IMG/VR virus record: IMGVR_UViG_3300023210_000130
Location: 1 to 32,136 of that record
Origin: a virus
DNA length: 32,136 bases
Strand: one strand, 5' to 3'
The notes beneath the pieces are model-generated. The model was not told where the DNA came from, searched no databases, and was given only the letters and a program-made list of their open reading frames with translations. Numbering within the stretch: position 1 is the first letter of the stretch; each line of letters begins with the position of its first letter. Both the position numbers and the translations under genes were made by a program. Of this stretch, positions 1 through 5,868 are shown piece after piece.

Positions 1-134
1 TCACCACCATTGGTATTGATACTAGCTTTAATATCGATATCGCACTTAAATATCAGGTTAGCCTTGACATCGATCTCACCATCTTCTATTAACTCTGCAG
101 CTTCTTCATTAGTTGTTATTATTATAGTTTTCAT
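1..134 (-). CDS. GG-repeat protein copy 2, N-terminal part (gene crosses the window ends)
   Basis: This is the first 44 codons of a second copy of the protein encoded at 1163-1735. It starts at the ATG read from 134, behind a strong GGAGGAG ribosome-binding site, and reads MKTIIITTNEEAAEL and onward into the first NGGD repeat. Bases 4-114 match the corresponding part of copy 1 exactly, as far as I can align by eye. The gene is open at the window edge and continues at 32136. Joining end to start keeps the frame and gives TNGGDGGKIS, where a full unit would read TNGGDIYTNGG, so the join removes part of a unit and probably a run of units. It lies in the leftward operon between the 115-aa gene and csrA. 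The function is unknown. Confidence 0.85.
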   Translation of the reverse strand, partial: MKTIIITTNEEAAELIEDGEIDVKANLIFKCDIDIKASINTNGG

Positions 135-151
135 CTCACTCCTCCGTTAAT
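132..151 (-). promoter_or_regulatory. Repeated gene-junction cassette with GGAGGAG ribosome-binding site (copy 2)
   Basis: Read leftward, this is the stop codon TAA of the upstream gene followed by CGGAGGAGTGAG and ATG. The same 20 bases occur at 32021-32040 before csrA, and related versions (TGGAGAAGTGAGATG) occur at 1159-1180 and 1850-1871. The core ACGGA fits the ANGGA core bound by CsrA proteins and overlaps the ribosome-binding site. Control by CsrA is inference. Confidence 0.6.
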
Positions 152-494
152 CTAATTTTGATTTAAAATGATCTATTATCTTTTCTATTTTCTTTAAATA
201 ATAATCATTATAATAATTTCCTTCTTCACCATATTGCTTCCATAGCAAATACAAAACATTATAGAGCCTTTTTGATGGACTTTTATGCTCAACATCTTTA
301 TCAATTACCAGCATATCAACCACCTTTTCTTGAGTGGGATTAAGAATGGTATCAATCTGTATTTTTTTTAACTTTATAATCTCTACCATCTGCTCTGGTG
401 AAAGTTCTGTAGCGGTTACCAGCGAAAGACCTAATGAGTCATCAGATCTAGATCTCACGCTAGTTATAGTTGTATTTAGCCTAATTGCTTTCAT
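147..494 (-). CDS. Conserved-looking phage protein next to the ERF recombinase
   Basis: This is a 115-aa protein of unknown function. I chose the ATG at 494 because AGGAG lies just upstream; an in-frame start at 542 has no such site and would lie deep in the ERF gene. The protein begins MKAIRLNTTITSV, has a middle part rich in charged residues, and ends in a basic helix (YYLKKIEKIIDHFKSKLD). The layout resembles small proteins often encoded beside single-strand annealing proteins in phages, but I cannot name a domain. The start lies 10 bases downstream of the ERF stop, so the two are probably co-translated. The downstream gene is GG-repeat copy 2. Confidence 0.75.
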   Translation of the reverse strand: MKAIRLNTTITSVRSRSDDSLGLSLVTATELSPEQMVEIIKLKKIQIDTILNPTQEKVVDMLVIDKDVEHKSPSKRLYNVLYLLWKQYGEEGNYYNDYYLKKIEKIIDHFKSKLD

Positions 495-504
495 ATAATA
501 GCTC

Positions 505-1161
505 CTATTCATCGTGAAAGAATGGTGGCTCTTCATCTGCATAGCGTGGCTCAGGTGCAGCTGTCTTTATAAACTTACCTGTCACATTATCAGTTCTTGG
601 TTTACCGTCCATGCTTTGAGTGTATTTGCATCCAGCTCTATACTCTGAACAATAAAGATAATCATTTCCCCTTTGGTCCTGAGTTTTGCTTTTAGCTAAA
701 TATCCAGTGCAATGAGGACATTTAGCGTTAGATGTCTTAGGTGAAGGATTTGCTTTATTAACTTTTGGAGGCGCACTTTCACCTGTTGTTAAGTCTAATT
801 TACAGTTTTCAATAATATCAAAAGCATTTATATATAAATATCTTCTTAAATAAGTGTGAACTGCCCCTAAGTTTTGTATGTCATGACATGCTTTTAGTTC
901 AGCACTACCCATAGGGGACGTAAAGACAATAACATCCTCTAAGTTGTCAAGATTTATAAATTTAAGCGTAGCTATTTCTTTATCAAAAACTATTTGCGCA
1001 AAAACATTCTTTTCCCTCATTAATTTATTTGCAGTTGGCATAAAATCTTTTAATTCATAATATGAATATTTAGAAAAGGTATTATATCCGCTTTTTTTAA
1101 GATCAGCCTTTTCTATTTCATGCCTTATGGTCATAAGCTTGTTATAAATATTTGATTCCAT
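505..1161 (-). CDS. erf: ERF-family single-strand DNA annealing protein with C-terminal zinc ribbon
   Basis: This 218-aa protein should anneal complementary single DNA strands in phage recombination, for example to circularise or repair the genome. The ERF core fills about residues 1-120. It shows the characteristic KYSYYELKDFMP (31-42) and NLGAVHTYLRRYLYINAFDI (97-116) segments. A linker leads to a zinc-ribbon-like module with C148, C151, C171 and C178. The tail is acidic and ends EEPPFFHDE, which resembles the acidic tips of single-strand binding proteins and may recruit partners. The start lies one base after the stop of GG-repeat copy 1, in the repeated GGAGAAGTGAGATG junction. Together with the VRR-NUC gene at 31158 it forms the recombination part of the leftward operon. 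Confidence 0.92.
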   Translation of the reverse strand: MESNIYNKLMTIRHEIEKADLKKSGYNTFSKYSYYELKDFMPTANKLMREKNVFAQIVFDKEIATLKFINLDNLEDVIVFTSPMGSAELKACHDIQNLGAVHTYLRRYLYINAFDIIENCKLDLTTGESAPPKVNKANPSPKTSNAKCPHCTGYLAKSKTQDQRGNDYLYCSEYRAGCKYTQSMDGKPRTDNVTGKFIKTAAPEPRYADEEPPFFHDE

Positions 1162-1180
1162 CTCACTTCTCCATTAATTG
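1159..1180 (-). promoter_or_regulatory. Repeated gene-junction cassette with GGAG ribosome-binding site (erf)
   Basis: The end of GG-repeat copy 1 (QLMEK, stop TGA) runs into the erf start as TGGAGAAGTGAGATG, with one base between stop and start. The ATGGA core overlaps the ribosome-binding site and fits the CsrA-type ANGGA motif. The arrangement matches the junctions at 1850-1871, 132-151 and 32021-32040. Confidence 0.55.
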
Positions 1181-1735
1181 TTTCTTAAGATTCTCAAAAG
1201 ATTCTTCTGATAGCTCGATATCCTTTCCATCTATAGTTATGGTGTGGCTATTAGATAAGGATATTTTTCCACCATTGGTCTCTATCTCCCCACCATTGGT
1301 CTCTATCTCCCCACCATTGGTATAAATATCCCCACCATTGGTATAAATATCCCCACCAAGGGTATAAATATCCCCACCACTGGTATAAATATCCCCACCA
1401 TTGGTAGAAATATCCCCACCCCAGGTATAAATATCCCCACCACTGGTACGAATATCCCCACCACTGGTACGAATATCCCCACCATTGGTATAAATATCCC
1501 CACCACTGGTATAAATCTTCCCACCACTGGTACGAATATCCCCACCACTGGTATAAATCTTCCCACCACTGGTATAAATACCCCCACCATTGGTAGAAAT
1601 ATCCCCACCATTGGTATTGATACTAGCTTTAATATCGATATCGCACTTAAATATCAGGTTAGCCTTGACATCGATCTCACCATCTTCTATTAACTCTGCA
1701 GCTTCTTCATTAGTTTGTATTATTATTGTTTTCAT
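1163..1735 (-). CDS. GG-repeat (heptapeptide) protein copy 1, probable beta-solenoid
   Basis: This 190-aa protein has three parts. Residues 1-41 form a head starting MKTIIIQTNEEAAEL. Residues 42-160 are 17 tandem seven-residue units of the form [NSWL]GG[DEKG]I[YRSE]T. Residues 161-190 are a tail ([15 protein letters not shown], ending QLMEK). Strict seven-residue periodicity with paired glycines and an alternating isoleucine suggests a narrow stack of beta turns, and the protein resembles uncharacterised GG-repeat proteins I recall from other phages. No signal peptide, catalytic motif or membrane segment is visible. It sits between a 37-aa gene and erf, with AGGAGATAAGTA before the start. A second copy crosses the window ends. 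Confidence 0.85.
   Translation of the reverse strand: MKTIIIQTNEEAAELIEDGEIDVKANLIFKCDIDIKASINTNGGDISTNGGGIYTSGGKIYTSGGDIRTSGGKIYTSGGDIYTNGGDIRTSGGDIRTSGGDIYTWGGDISTNGGDIYTSGGDIYTLGGDIYTNGGDIYTNGGEIETNGGEIETNGGKISLSNSHTITIDGKDIELSEESFENLKKQLMEK
1256..1612 (-). repeat. 21-bp tandem repeat inside GG-repeat copy 1
   Basis: There are seventeen units of 21 bp. On the plus strand a typical unit is CCACCATTGGTATAAATATC plus one base. Units vary mainly at the second, fourth, sixth and seventh codon positions. Because the unit is a multiple of three, gain or loss of units keeps every frame open. The window ends fall in the matching tract of copy 2. Confidence 0.95.
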
Positions 1736-1738
1736 TAC

Positions 1739-1852
1739 TTATCTCCTATTCTCATAAGTTAAGGGTTTACCATCAACTCCGTATGATTCATCATTCCTAA
1801 TTGCTTCGGGGGGCAAGTTATCGGGAAGATTAATTTCACCTAAGTTTTCCAT
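1739..1852 (-). CDS. 37-aa protein of unknown function
   Basis: The ATG at 1852 follows the repeated GGAGAAGTGAG junction, one base after the stop of the preceding gene. The protein reads MENLGEINLPDNLPP through RNDESYGVDGKPLTYENRR. It is hydrophilic, without cysteines or a membrane segment. The stop lies three bases before the start of GG-repeat copy 1, and its last codons provide AGGAG for that gene, so the two are likely translationally coupled. The GVDGKPLT segment recalls the tail of GG-repeat copy 1 (TIDGKDIEL), but this is too short to prove kinship. Confidence 0.6.
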   Translation of the reverse strand: MENLGEINLPDNLPPEAIRNDESYGVDGKPLTYENRR

Positions 1853-1871
1853 CTCACTTCTCCATTAGTTG
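1850..1871 (-). promoter_or_regulatory. Repeated gene-junction cassette with GGAG ribosome-binding site (37-aa gene)
   Basis: The end of the 127-aa gene (NQLMEK, stop TGA) passes into the start of the 37-aa gene as TGGAGAAGTGAGATG. Both the terminal residues QLMEK and the bases match the junction at 1159-1180, so the cassette includes the last codons of the upstream gene. Confidence 0.6.
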
Positions 1872-2237
1872 GTTGTTATATTCATTAGATTTAATAAGTA
1901 TTAAATCTATCATTGTGTTAAATTTTGGATTATCTTTGGAAACAATATCTAAACCTAAGAGTATACCCTCTAAATAACGCCTCTTTTTGCCTATAGCTTC
2001 TTCATTAGTATGTATTGTTATTGTTTTTATTTCTCCCTTTTCTTTAAAAAAATCTTCTATCCATTTTTCAGTCTTCATTAACTCTACTTCACTTCTGACA
2101 AAAGACTCATTTATCTCATCATCACTCATAGCCATTAGCTCTTCTTTTAGTTTAGCAAGCATGCTACTCGGAAAATCTGATGACCTACGGTAGTTGTCAT
2201 ATGTTTTAGCTACTTTTTGACTCCATGTTAGTTTCAT
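1854..2237 (-). CDS. Mosaic protein of unknown function carrying GG-repeat gene fragments
   Basis: This 127-aa protein is helical and charged, with no recognisable domain. Residues 70-82 (IKTITIHTNEEAI) resemble the N-terminus of the GG-repeat proteins (MKTIIIQTNEEAA), and bases 1995-2030 are nearly identical to 1700-1735. It also ends NQLMEK, like copy 1. Between these islands the sequence is unrelated, so the gene looks like a mosaic built by recombination within this operon. The ATG at 2237 has an AGGAGG site that overlaps the stop of the preceding membrane protein gene. Confidence 0.75.
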   Translation of the reverse strand: MKLTWSQKVAKTYDNYRRSSDFPSSMLAKLKEELMAMSDDEINESFVRSEVELMKTEKWIEDFFKEKGEIKTITIHTNEEAIGKKRRYLEGILLGLDIVSKDNPKFNTMIDLILIKSNEYNNQLMEK

Positions 2238-2241
2238 AGTG

Positions 2242-2448
2242 TTAGCCTCCTAAAAAAGCTACAATATAAGCAACTGTCAGTTTTATGCTAAATAAAAATA
2301 TCATCACAATTAATGGTAAAAATAAAATTATTGGGAGCAAATACCATGGTAAAAATTGGAAAATTGTTAGTTTGACGAACACGAAAGCAATAGATAATAA
2401 AATAACCACTACCCTCATTAATCCAGTTGCTTCAAAAGTTATTTCCAT
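2242..2448 (-). CDS. Small hydrophobic protein with two predicted membrane helices
   Basis: This 68-aa protein is almost entirely hydrophobic. A first helix covers about residues 10-32 and a long hydrophobic stretch covers 34-64, with WYLLP forming the likely turn. There is no signal cleavage site or lipobox. The start is preceded by AGGAGAATATA. It is expressed early with recombination genes, so a membrane role in takeover or exclusion is possible, but nothing in the sequence proves it. Confidence 0.7.
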   Translation of the reverse strand: MEITFEATGLMRVVVILLSIAFVFVKLTIFQFLPWYLLPIILFLPLIVMIFLFSIKLTVAYIVAFLGG

Positions 2449-2457
2449 TATATTCTC

Positions 2458-2595
2458 CTATTCAAACCATATTGATTGTTTTTTATAAAGCGCATTAATT
2501 GTTTCTCTTGAGCTTTTTAAATCTCTATGACATTTTAATATTTTAAAAAAATTAAGTCTCATTGATGACTTAATCTCAAACTTTACTTGTGTCAT
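2458..2595 (-). CDS. 45-aa basic protein of unknown function
   Basis: The ATG at 2595 follows a perfect AGGAGG with a six-base spacer. The protein reads MTQVKFEIKSSMRLN and ends NALYKKQSIWFE. It is basic, with one CH pair at residues 22-23 and no domain I recognise. It overlaps the end of the zinc-ribbon gene upstream in another frame by 20 bases, which is consistent with coupled translation. Confidence 0.6.
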   Translation of the reverse strand: MTQVKFEIKSSMRLNFFKILKCHRDLKSSRETINALYKKQSIWFE

Positions 2596-2704
2596 TTTTA
2601 GCCTCCTCTTTAAAAACTTCATCCCAGCACTTTAAACAAATAGTATTATCTCGTTTAAAGAAAAGTAAGTTTACGATGCTGCTGCATCTTTGACATTTAT
2701 TCAT
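2576..2704 (-). CDS. 42-aa zinc-ribbon microprotein
   Basis: This small protein has two CxxC pairs, CQRC (residues 4-7) and CLKC (23-26), separated by 15 residues. That is the spacing of a minimal zinc ribbon. The start at 2704 overlaps the stop of the previous gene as ATGAATAA and is served by AGGAGG eight bases upstream. Its C-terminal codons overlap the next gene. Such ribbons bind zinc and often nucleic acid or protein partners; the partner is unknown. Confidence 0.65.
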   Translation of the reverse strand: MNKCQRCSSIVNLLFFKRDNTICLKCWDEVFKEEAKNDTSKV

Positions 2705-2933
2705 CCGAACATCCTCCTTGATTTAATAGATCAAAATCTAACCTTTTTTCATACATATCTTCTTTCTCTTGCGGGTGTTCAAATCTCCACAGAGCCTTCC
2801 TTGTTTTATCTAGATCATCTACTACCTTGCGACCAGGAGTACCTTTCCCATAAAACAACTTAAATACATGGTCTAGCTCCTCCGCTGTTGCGTTGACTGG
2901 ATCAATATCGTAAAAATTAATTTCATTTTCCAT
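2697..2933 (-). CDS. First gene of the leftward operon, acidic protein of unknown function
   Basis: I chose the ATG at 2933 (MENEINFYDIDP), because GGAGG lies just upstream of it. An in-frame ATG at 2948 would begin inside that ribosome-binding site. The product is 78 aa, acidic, with a middle segment TPGRKVVDDLDKTRKALWRF and no recognised domain. It is the first gene after the leftward promoter and its end overlaps the zinc-ribbon gene. Confidence 0.7.
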   Translation of the reverse strand: MENEINFYDIDPVNATAEELDHVFKLFYGKGTPGRKVVDDLDKTRKALWRFEHPQEKEDMYEKRLDFDLLNQGGCSDE

Positions 2934-2956
2934 TTTTATATCCTCCATAATTAATC

Positions 2957-2984
2957 TTGACTTGCATGCACATTGTGTTATATT
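2957..2984 (+). promoter_or_regulatory. Rightward sigma70-type promoter, early control region
   Basis: TTGACT (2957-2962) and TATATT (2979-2984) are separated by 16 bases. Transcription would start near 2991 and read the rightward early genes from 3087. It lies on top of an opposing promoter at 2972-3000. Confidence 0.6.
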
Positions 2985-3000
2985 GCAACCACAAAGTCAA
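2972..3000 (-). promoter_or_regulatory. Leftward promoter of the recombination operon
   Basis: On the minus strand TTGACT (3000-2995) is followed after 17 bases by CACAAT (2977-2972). The -10 box is weak, and TATAAC at 2982-2977 is closer to consensus but too near. The two TTGACT boxes of the opposing promoters form the outer arms of an inverted repeat (CTTGACTT at 2956-2963, AAGTCAAG at 2994-3001). Confidence 0.5.
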
Positions 3001-3038
3001 GGGATTACGATAAAATAATCTCTCAAATTAACATAGGC

Positions 3039-3047
3039 TGTTACAAT
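3039..3047 (+). promoter_or_regulatory. Extended -10 promoter motif before the putative regulator gene
   Basis: TGTTACAAT reads as an extended -10 element (TGn plus TACAAT) with no clear -35 box. It lies 39 bases before the start of the gene at 3087. The same nonamer appears in the 10-bp repeat arrays before portal and scaffold, so it may instead be a shared regulator site. Confidence 0.4.
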
Positions 3048-3086
3048 ACTTTAGTGTAAGTAATTTGCCATAAATTGGAGCAAAAA

Positions 3087-3329
3087 ATGTGTAAAGAGCA
3101 TTTATTAGAGGATATAATGGAGGAGCTTGATTTAACTCATGCCGATATAGCAAAGTGTTTAGATGTAAAGTTAACCGATAGCCATTCCATGAAAACTAGA
3201 GGTAAAAAATTATCGGAAGATGACATGTTAAAAATATATACTTATTTTTCCTTAAAGTGCGGGGCTATAAAGCATTATTTTAGGAGAAATTATTTTGATA
3301 AAACTCGTAAAATATGGGGGTATAAATGA
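3087..3329 (+). CDS. Small putative helix-turn-helix regulator, Cro-like position
   Basis: This 80-aa protein begins MCKEHLLEDIMEELDL. The ATG at 3087 is preferred because GGAG lies eight bases upstream; a TTG start at 3075 would put the ribosome-binding site inside the gene. Residues 12-45, with LTHADIAKCLDVK at 16-28, resemble a helix-turn-helix (helix, ADIAKCL, recognition segment), although the second helix is weak. The tail is basic. It is the first rightward gene beside the divergent control region, where lambdoid phages carry cro. It overlaps the next gene by four bases. The regulator role is inferred from position and this weak motif. Confidence 0.6.
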   Translation: MCKEHLLEDIMEELDLTHADIAKCLDVKLTDSHSMKTRGKKLSEDDMLKIYTYFSLKCGAIKHYFRRNYFDKTRKIWGYK

Positions 3330-3559
3330 AGTTTAGCGAGATAGTAAATAATACAGAATTAGATGATAGAATCAAAGAAATTATTTTATCTGGGAAAGTT
3401 TGTGCTGCATATTATCCTGATCAAGATGATAAGGATAAACTCTATAAATTTAGGATAAAAGTTGATAAAGATAAATTATATGGAATGTCAGAAGTATCTT
3501 TTACTAGGAAAATGCCCGGTGAAAACGCTGACGTATCATTCACTTTATTCTGTAGATAA
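3326..3559 (+). CDS. 77-aa early protein of unknown function
   Basis: The start overlaps the preceding stop as ATGA, which indicates coupled translation. The protein reads MKFSEIVNNTELDDR and continues with alternating charged and aromatic residues, ending FTLFCR. No motif is recognised. Confidence 0.7.
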   Translation: MKFSEIVNNTELDDRIKEIILSGKVCAAYYPDQDDKDKLYKFRIKVDKDKLYGMSEVSFTRKMPGENADVSFTLFCR

Positions 3560-3649
3560 TATCCTACGAAAATAGGCCAATATATCTAGTTTAATTTTGA
3601 TTTATTTAGGAATATAATGGGTACAGTTAAATAAAAAAAAGGAAATATT

Positions 3650-3772
3650 ATGAGGAAATTTGATAGTAGATTTCAGGCTTATTTAAGAAAAAAAGATGCC
3701 AGAGAAAAAATTACATTAGCATTTGGTGAGATAGATTATTTTGAGCAGGCAAAACGTCTGCATAGTCGATAG
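3650..3772 (+). CDS. 40-aa basic protein of unknown function
   Basis: The ATG at 3650 follows AAGGAAATATT, a moderate ribosome-binding site. The product reads MRKFDSRFQAYLRKKDAREK and ends EQAKRLHSR. It is basic and likely helical. It is followed directly by a structured non-coding stretch. The small size makes the call uncertain. Confidence 0.5.
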   Translation: MRKFDSRFQAYLRKKDAREKITLAFGEIDYFEQAKRLHSR

Positions 3773-4039
3773 CATTTAGGCCTTGGGTTTTTACTGCTTT
3801 TTTAGCAGCATGCCCTTCATGCATGATTCCTATTTTACCTGGGGCCAAATGTTTGTTAGCTCATCATATGTCTTACATAAATTGACTGACATTTCGTCTT
3901 TTATAAGATAGTTGTTACATGTATAATATATCCAGGTTATGATAAAAAATAATTTACAGTTTTACCCTCTGCCTGCACTATTAATATTAACCTAAATTTA
4001 ATGGTCCTCGAACAGGTGGGGGGTAAATTTTGGAGAGAT
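3773..4039. other. Non-coding stretch between early regulator genes and the replication genes
   Basis: No convincing gene is seen here. The first part (3779-3846) can fold into a branched RNA. A TATAAT box at 3922-3927 has only a poor -35 candidate. The remainder is AT-rich. The in-frame ATG at 4001 upstream of the initiator lacks a ribosome-binding site and was not used. Confidence 0.6.
3779..3846 (+). ncRNA. Possible three-way-junction RNA structure
   Basis: A closing stem pairs GGCCTTGGGT (3779-3788) with ACCTGGGGCC (3837-3846) over ten positions, three of them G-U. Inside it are two short hairpins, CTGCT/AGCAG (3794-3798, 3804-3808) and GCATG/CATGC (3808-3812, 3818-3822). They share base 3808, so they compete or stack. 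It lies in the leader of the rightward replication transcript, where an antitermination or attenuation element could act. Transcription is not shown. Confidence 0.35.
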
Positions 4040-4777
4040 ATGGGGATAATACGGACAAGTCATAAAGAAAAATATACGGTAATAACCAATGCCGTGTTCA
4101 AATCTAATTTAAGTTTAGAGGCTAAGGGATTGTTTTGTCAGCTATTATCGTATCCAGATAATTTTGAAATCACCAAAGAAAGCATCATGAAGAAATGTCG
4201 AGTTGGAAAGCATAAGTTAGATAGTATTTTTAAAGAGCTAAAAGATATAGGTTGTCTGGAAATCCGCATGTTTAAAAATGATGGGAGTGGGAAGTTCTCA
4301 GGCAGGGAGTGGGTTTTAAGAGAAGACCACCACCCCGGTTTTCCGCACGATGGTTTTACCGGTGACCGGAAAACCGGGGTAGCGGCTCCTTTAGATATAA
4401 ATAATAATATATATAATAATAATATATATAATAATAATATCTATAACGCGCGAGAGAGTGACGAGAGGTTTGAAATGTTTTGGGGTTATTACCCGAAAAG
4501 ATCTAGGACCAACAATAAGCAAGCAGCTAATCGACAATGGGATGCAAGATTGAAAGAGGGGGTTGACTTAGAGTTACTGATTAAGCAAGTTATAAATTAT
4601 CAGAAACATTGTGAGTCTGCTGGAATAATTAACACGCCATACGTGATGATGGCATCAACATTTTTGTGTAGAGACAAGCATTACGAGGAAAATTGGGAGG
4701 TAGAGAATGCAAATGCAAAGGGCAATCGTTATGGACAATCACTTGATGAACTCGCAAAACAGCGAGTTAACTCTTGA
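4040..4777 (+). CDS. Replication initiator, lambda O-like winged-helix protein
   Basis: This 245-aa protein should bind the phage origin and begin assembly of the replisome. I chose the ATG at 4040 because GGAG lies just upstream and the protein then begins MGIIRTSHKEKYTVI, the usual opening of this family. Residues 1-85 form a winged-helix domain (LSLEAKGLFCQLLS, then ITKESIMKKCRVGKHKLDSI). Residues 115-135 are low-complexity NNNIY repeats encoded by an AT-only tract. The C-terminal part (FEMFWGYYPKRS, then YVMMASTFLC) resembles the conserved end of phage initiators. The gene contains strong inverted repeats followed by the AT tract, a likely origin. The helicase-loader gene overlaps its end. 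Confidence 0.85.
   Translation: MGIIRTSHKEKYTVITNAVFKSNLSLEAKGLFCQLLSYPDNFEITKESIMKKCRVGKHKLDSIFKELKDIGCLEIRMFKNDGSGKFSGREWVLREDHHPGFPHDGFTGDRKTGVAAPLDINNNIYNNNIYNNNIYNARESDERFEMFWGYYPKRSRTNNKQAANRQWDARLKEGVDLELLIKQVINYQKHCESAGIINTPYVMMASTFLCRDKHYEENWEVENANAKGNRYGQSLDELAKQRVNS
4332..4447. other. Probable replication origin inside the initiator gene
   Basis: ACCCCGGTTTTCCG (4332-4345) is perfectly inverted at 4367-4380 (14-bp arms). A third related box, GGTTTTACCGG (4352-4362), lies between them. Directly downstream are three copies of a 15-bp unit AATAATAATATATAT (4401-4445, the last with one change) in an otherwise A/T-only tract. Initiator boxes next to an easily melted region inside the initiator gene match the lambda O arrangement. 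Confidence 0.7.
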
Positions 4778-5321
4778 GGATAAATATCCAAGGGGTGTTA
4801 GGTTGGTAGAATATTTCTGTAGAAACAGCGTGTATTACAAGCGGGAAATACTTTCAGACTACGCCAAAGTTGTTGAGGCATGGGACTGCGCGATAAGAGA
4901 TCTTACTGACGACCAGGTTAGAAATGGATGTAAGTCGTGGATGAATGGCGGAGTCGATTTTGTTCCGGCTCCCCCTAGATTTAGATATAAATGCTTTGGG
5001 TTTTTAGATTCTGATTTGGCTTATGATCTGGCAAAACAAGATGCTAATGCTAGCCAAGAAATATACGGATCTAGAACAAAAATAACCAATTACCAGTGGT
5101 CACACCTACCTGATTTTGATAGAAAGAGATTGTTTTTGAAACATTATGCTGCGATATGTGAGGCAATAATGAGCGGTTTGGTTATTGATGTTCCCGTCTC
5201 AAACAGCGGTGTCGCCAAACTTCCTGAGTACATATCTAGGAAGAAGTGCGTCACTGAGGCTGGGCTTGATGCGATTAAGTCCATTAAAGAAATTTTAAGA
5301 GGAGAAAAAAATGGTGATTAA
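4731..5321 (+). CDS. Putative replicative helicase loader, lambda P-like
   Basis: This 196-aa protein follows and overlaps the initiator, the place where lambda carries P. I start it at the ATG at 4731, with AAGGG upstream; an in-frame ATG at 4707 lies deeper in the initiator gene. The segment DQVRNGCKSWMNGGVDFVPA followed by PPRFRYKC resembles the conserved motif of P-like loaders (a helix with a trailing S/P-P-x-F-R segment). The C-terminal half is helical. The role, bringing host DnaB helicase to the origin, comes from family knowledge and position. Confidence 0.65.
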   Translation: MDNHLMNSQNSELTLEDKYPRGVRLVEYFCRNSVYYKREILSDYAKVVEAWDCAIRDLTDDQVRNGCKSWMNGGVDFVPAPPRFRYKCFGFLDSDLAYDLAKQDANASQEIYGSRTKITNYQWSHLPDFDRKRLFLKHYAAICEAIMSGLVIDVPVSNSGVAKLPEYISRKKCVTEAGLDAIKSIKEILRGEKNGD

Positions 5322-5865
5322 TATATATTTATGTGTTCTTGGTTGGATTGTAGCTATTTTTATGCTAGCAAAGTGGGTTATTGGAATTAAAGAGTTGAGA
5401 GGCTGTATAGGTGATTCTCGTGATATGGTGGACCTTAAGATTGAAAAGTTTGAAAACAATTCTGTTGGTTTAATTGTTAGGCTGGAAAAAGAGGTGTCGG
5501 AATTAAACAAAAGAGTGATAGATGGTTTATGGAGCCAAACAGGTGAGAGTTTGTTTTTATCACCATGTGTTTTTAATACATCCATTGATGAATTAAGAAT
5601 CTCTAGTGGAGCAAGTTTAGATTTGCTAGCTAAAAGAACTGAGATTCTAGCTGATTACGGAGTCATGCCAAAACTTAAGATGAAGGCACCAAAGGCAGTC
5701 CAAAATTTATTGAAAAATAATGAGGCGGTACTAGAGCTAAAAGACATTGTTAATAGTGATAATGAAGATAATGATGTTGTGATTGAGTATCATTGTGGGT
5801 CTACTAACATATTTTATTTTGATCCAAAGGAATTAATTGAGCTTGGAAAAACGGAAAAAGGCTAA
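5311..5865 (+). CDS. Membrane-anchored protein of unknown function
   Basis: This 184-aa protein has one N-terminal hydrophobic helix (about residues 3-25, VINIYLCVLGWIVAIFML). A charged, helical stretch that may form a coiled coil (40-70) follows, then a cytoplasm-like domain with an acidic segment DNEDNDVV. AGGAGAAAAAA precedes the ATG, which overlaps the loader gene by 11 bases. No family is recognised. Confidence 0.7.
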   Translation: MVINIYLCVLGWIVAIFMLAKWVIGIKELRGCIGDSRDMVDLKIEKFENNSVGLIVRLEKEVSELNKRVIDGLWSQTGESLFLSPCVFNTSIDELRISSGASLDLLAKRTEILADYGVMPKLKMKAPKAVQNLLKNNEAVLELKDIVNSDNEDNDVVIEYHCGSTNIFYFDPKELIELGKTEKG

Positions 5866-5868
5866 GAA

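Noticed and set aside
1303-1611. Second open frame of 102 codons with hydrophobic VGIFIP repeats
   Set aside because: It lies in another frame of the same strand and is open only because the repeat unit is a multiple of three; it has no ribosome-binding site.
1256-1612. CRISPR-like repeat array
   Set aside because: The 21-bp units are directly contiguous without spacers and encode a regular heptapeptide in one long frame.
3922-3927. TATAAT box as a strong promoter for the replication genes
   Set aside because: No acceptable -35 box or extended -10 lies at the right distance, so it is mentioned only in the gap entry.
4392-4446. AT tract as a terminator or assembly artefact
   Set aside because: It stays in frame within the initiator and sits beside strong inverted repeats, so an origin explains it better.
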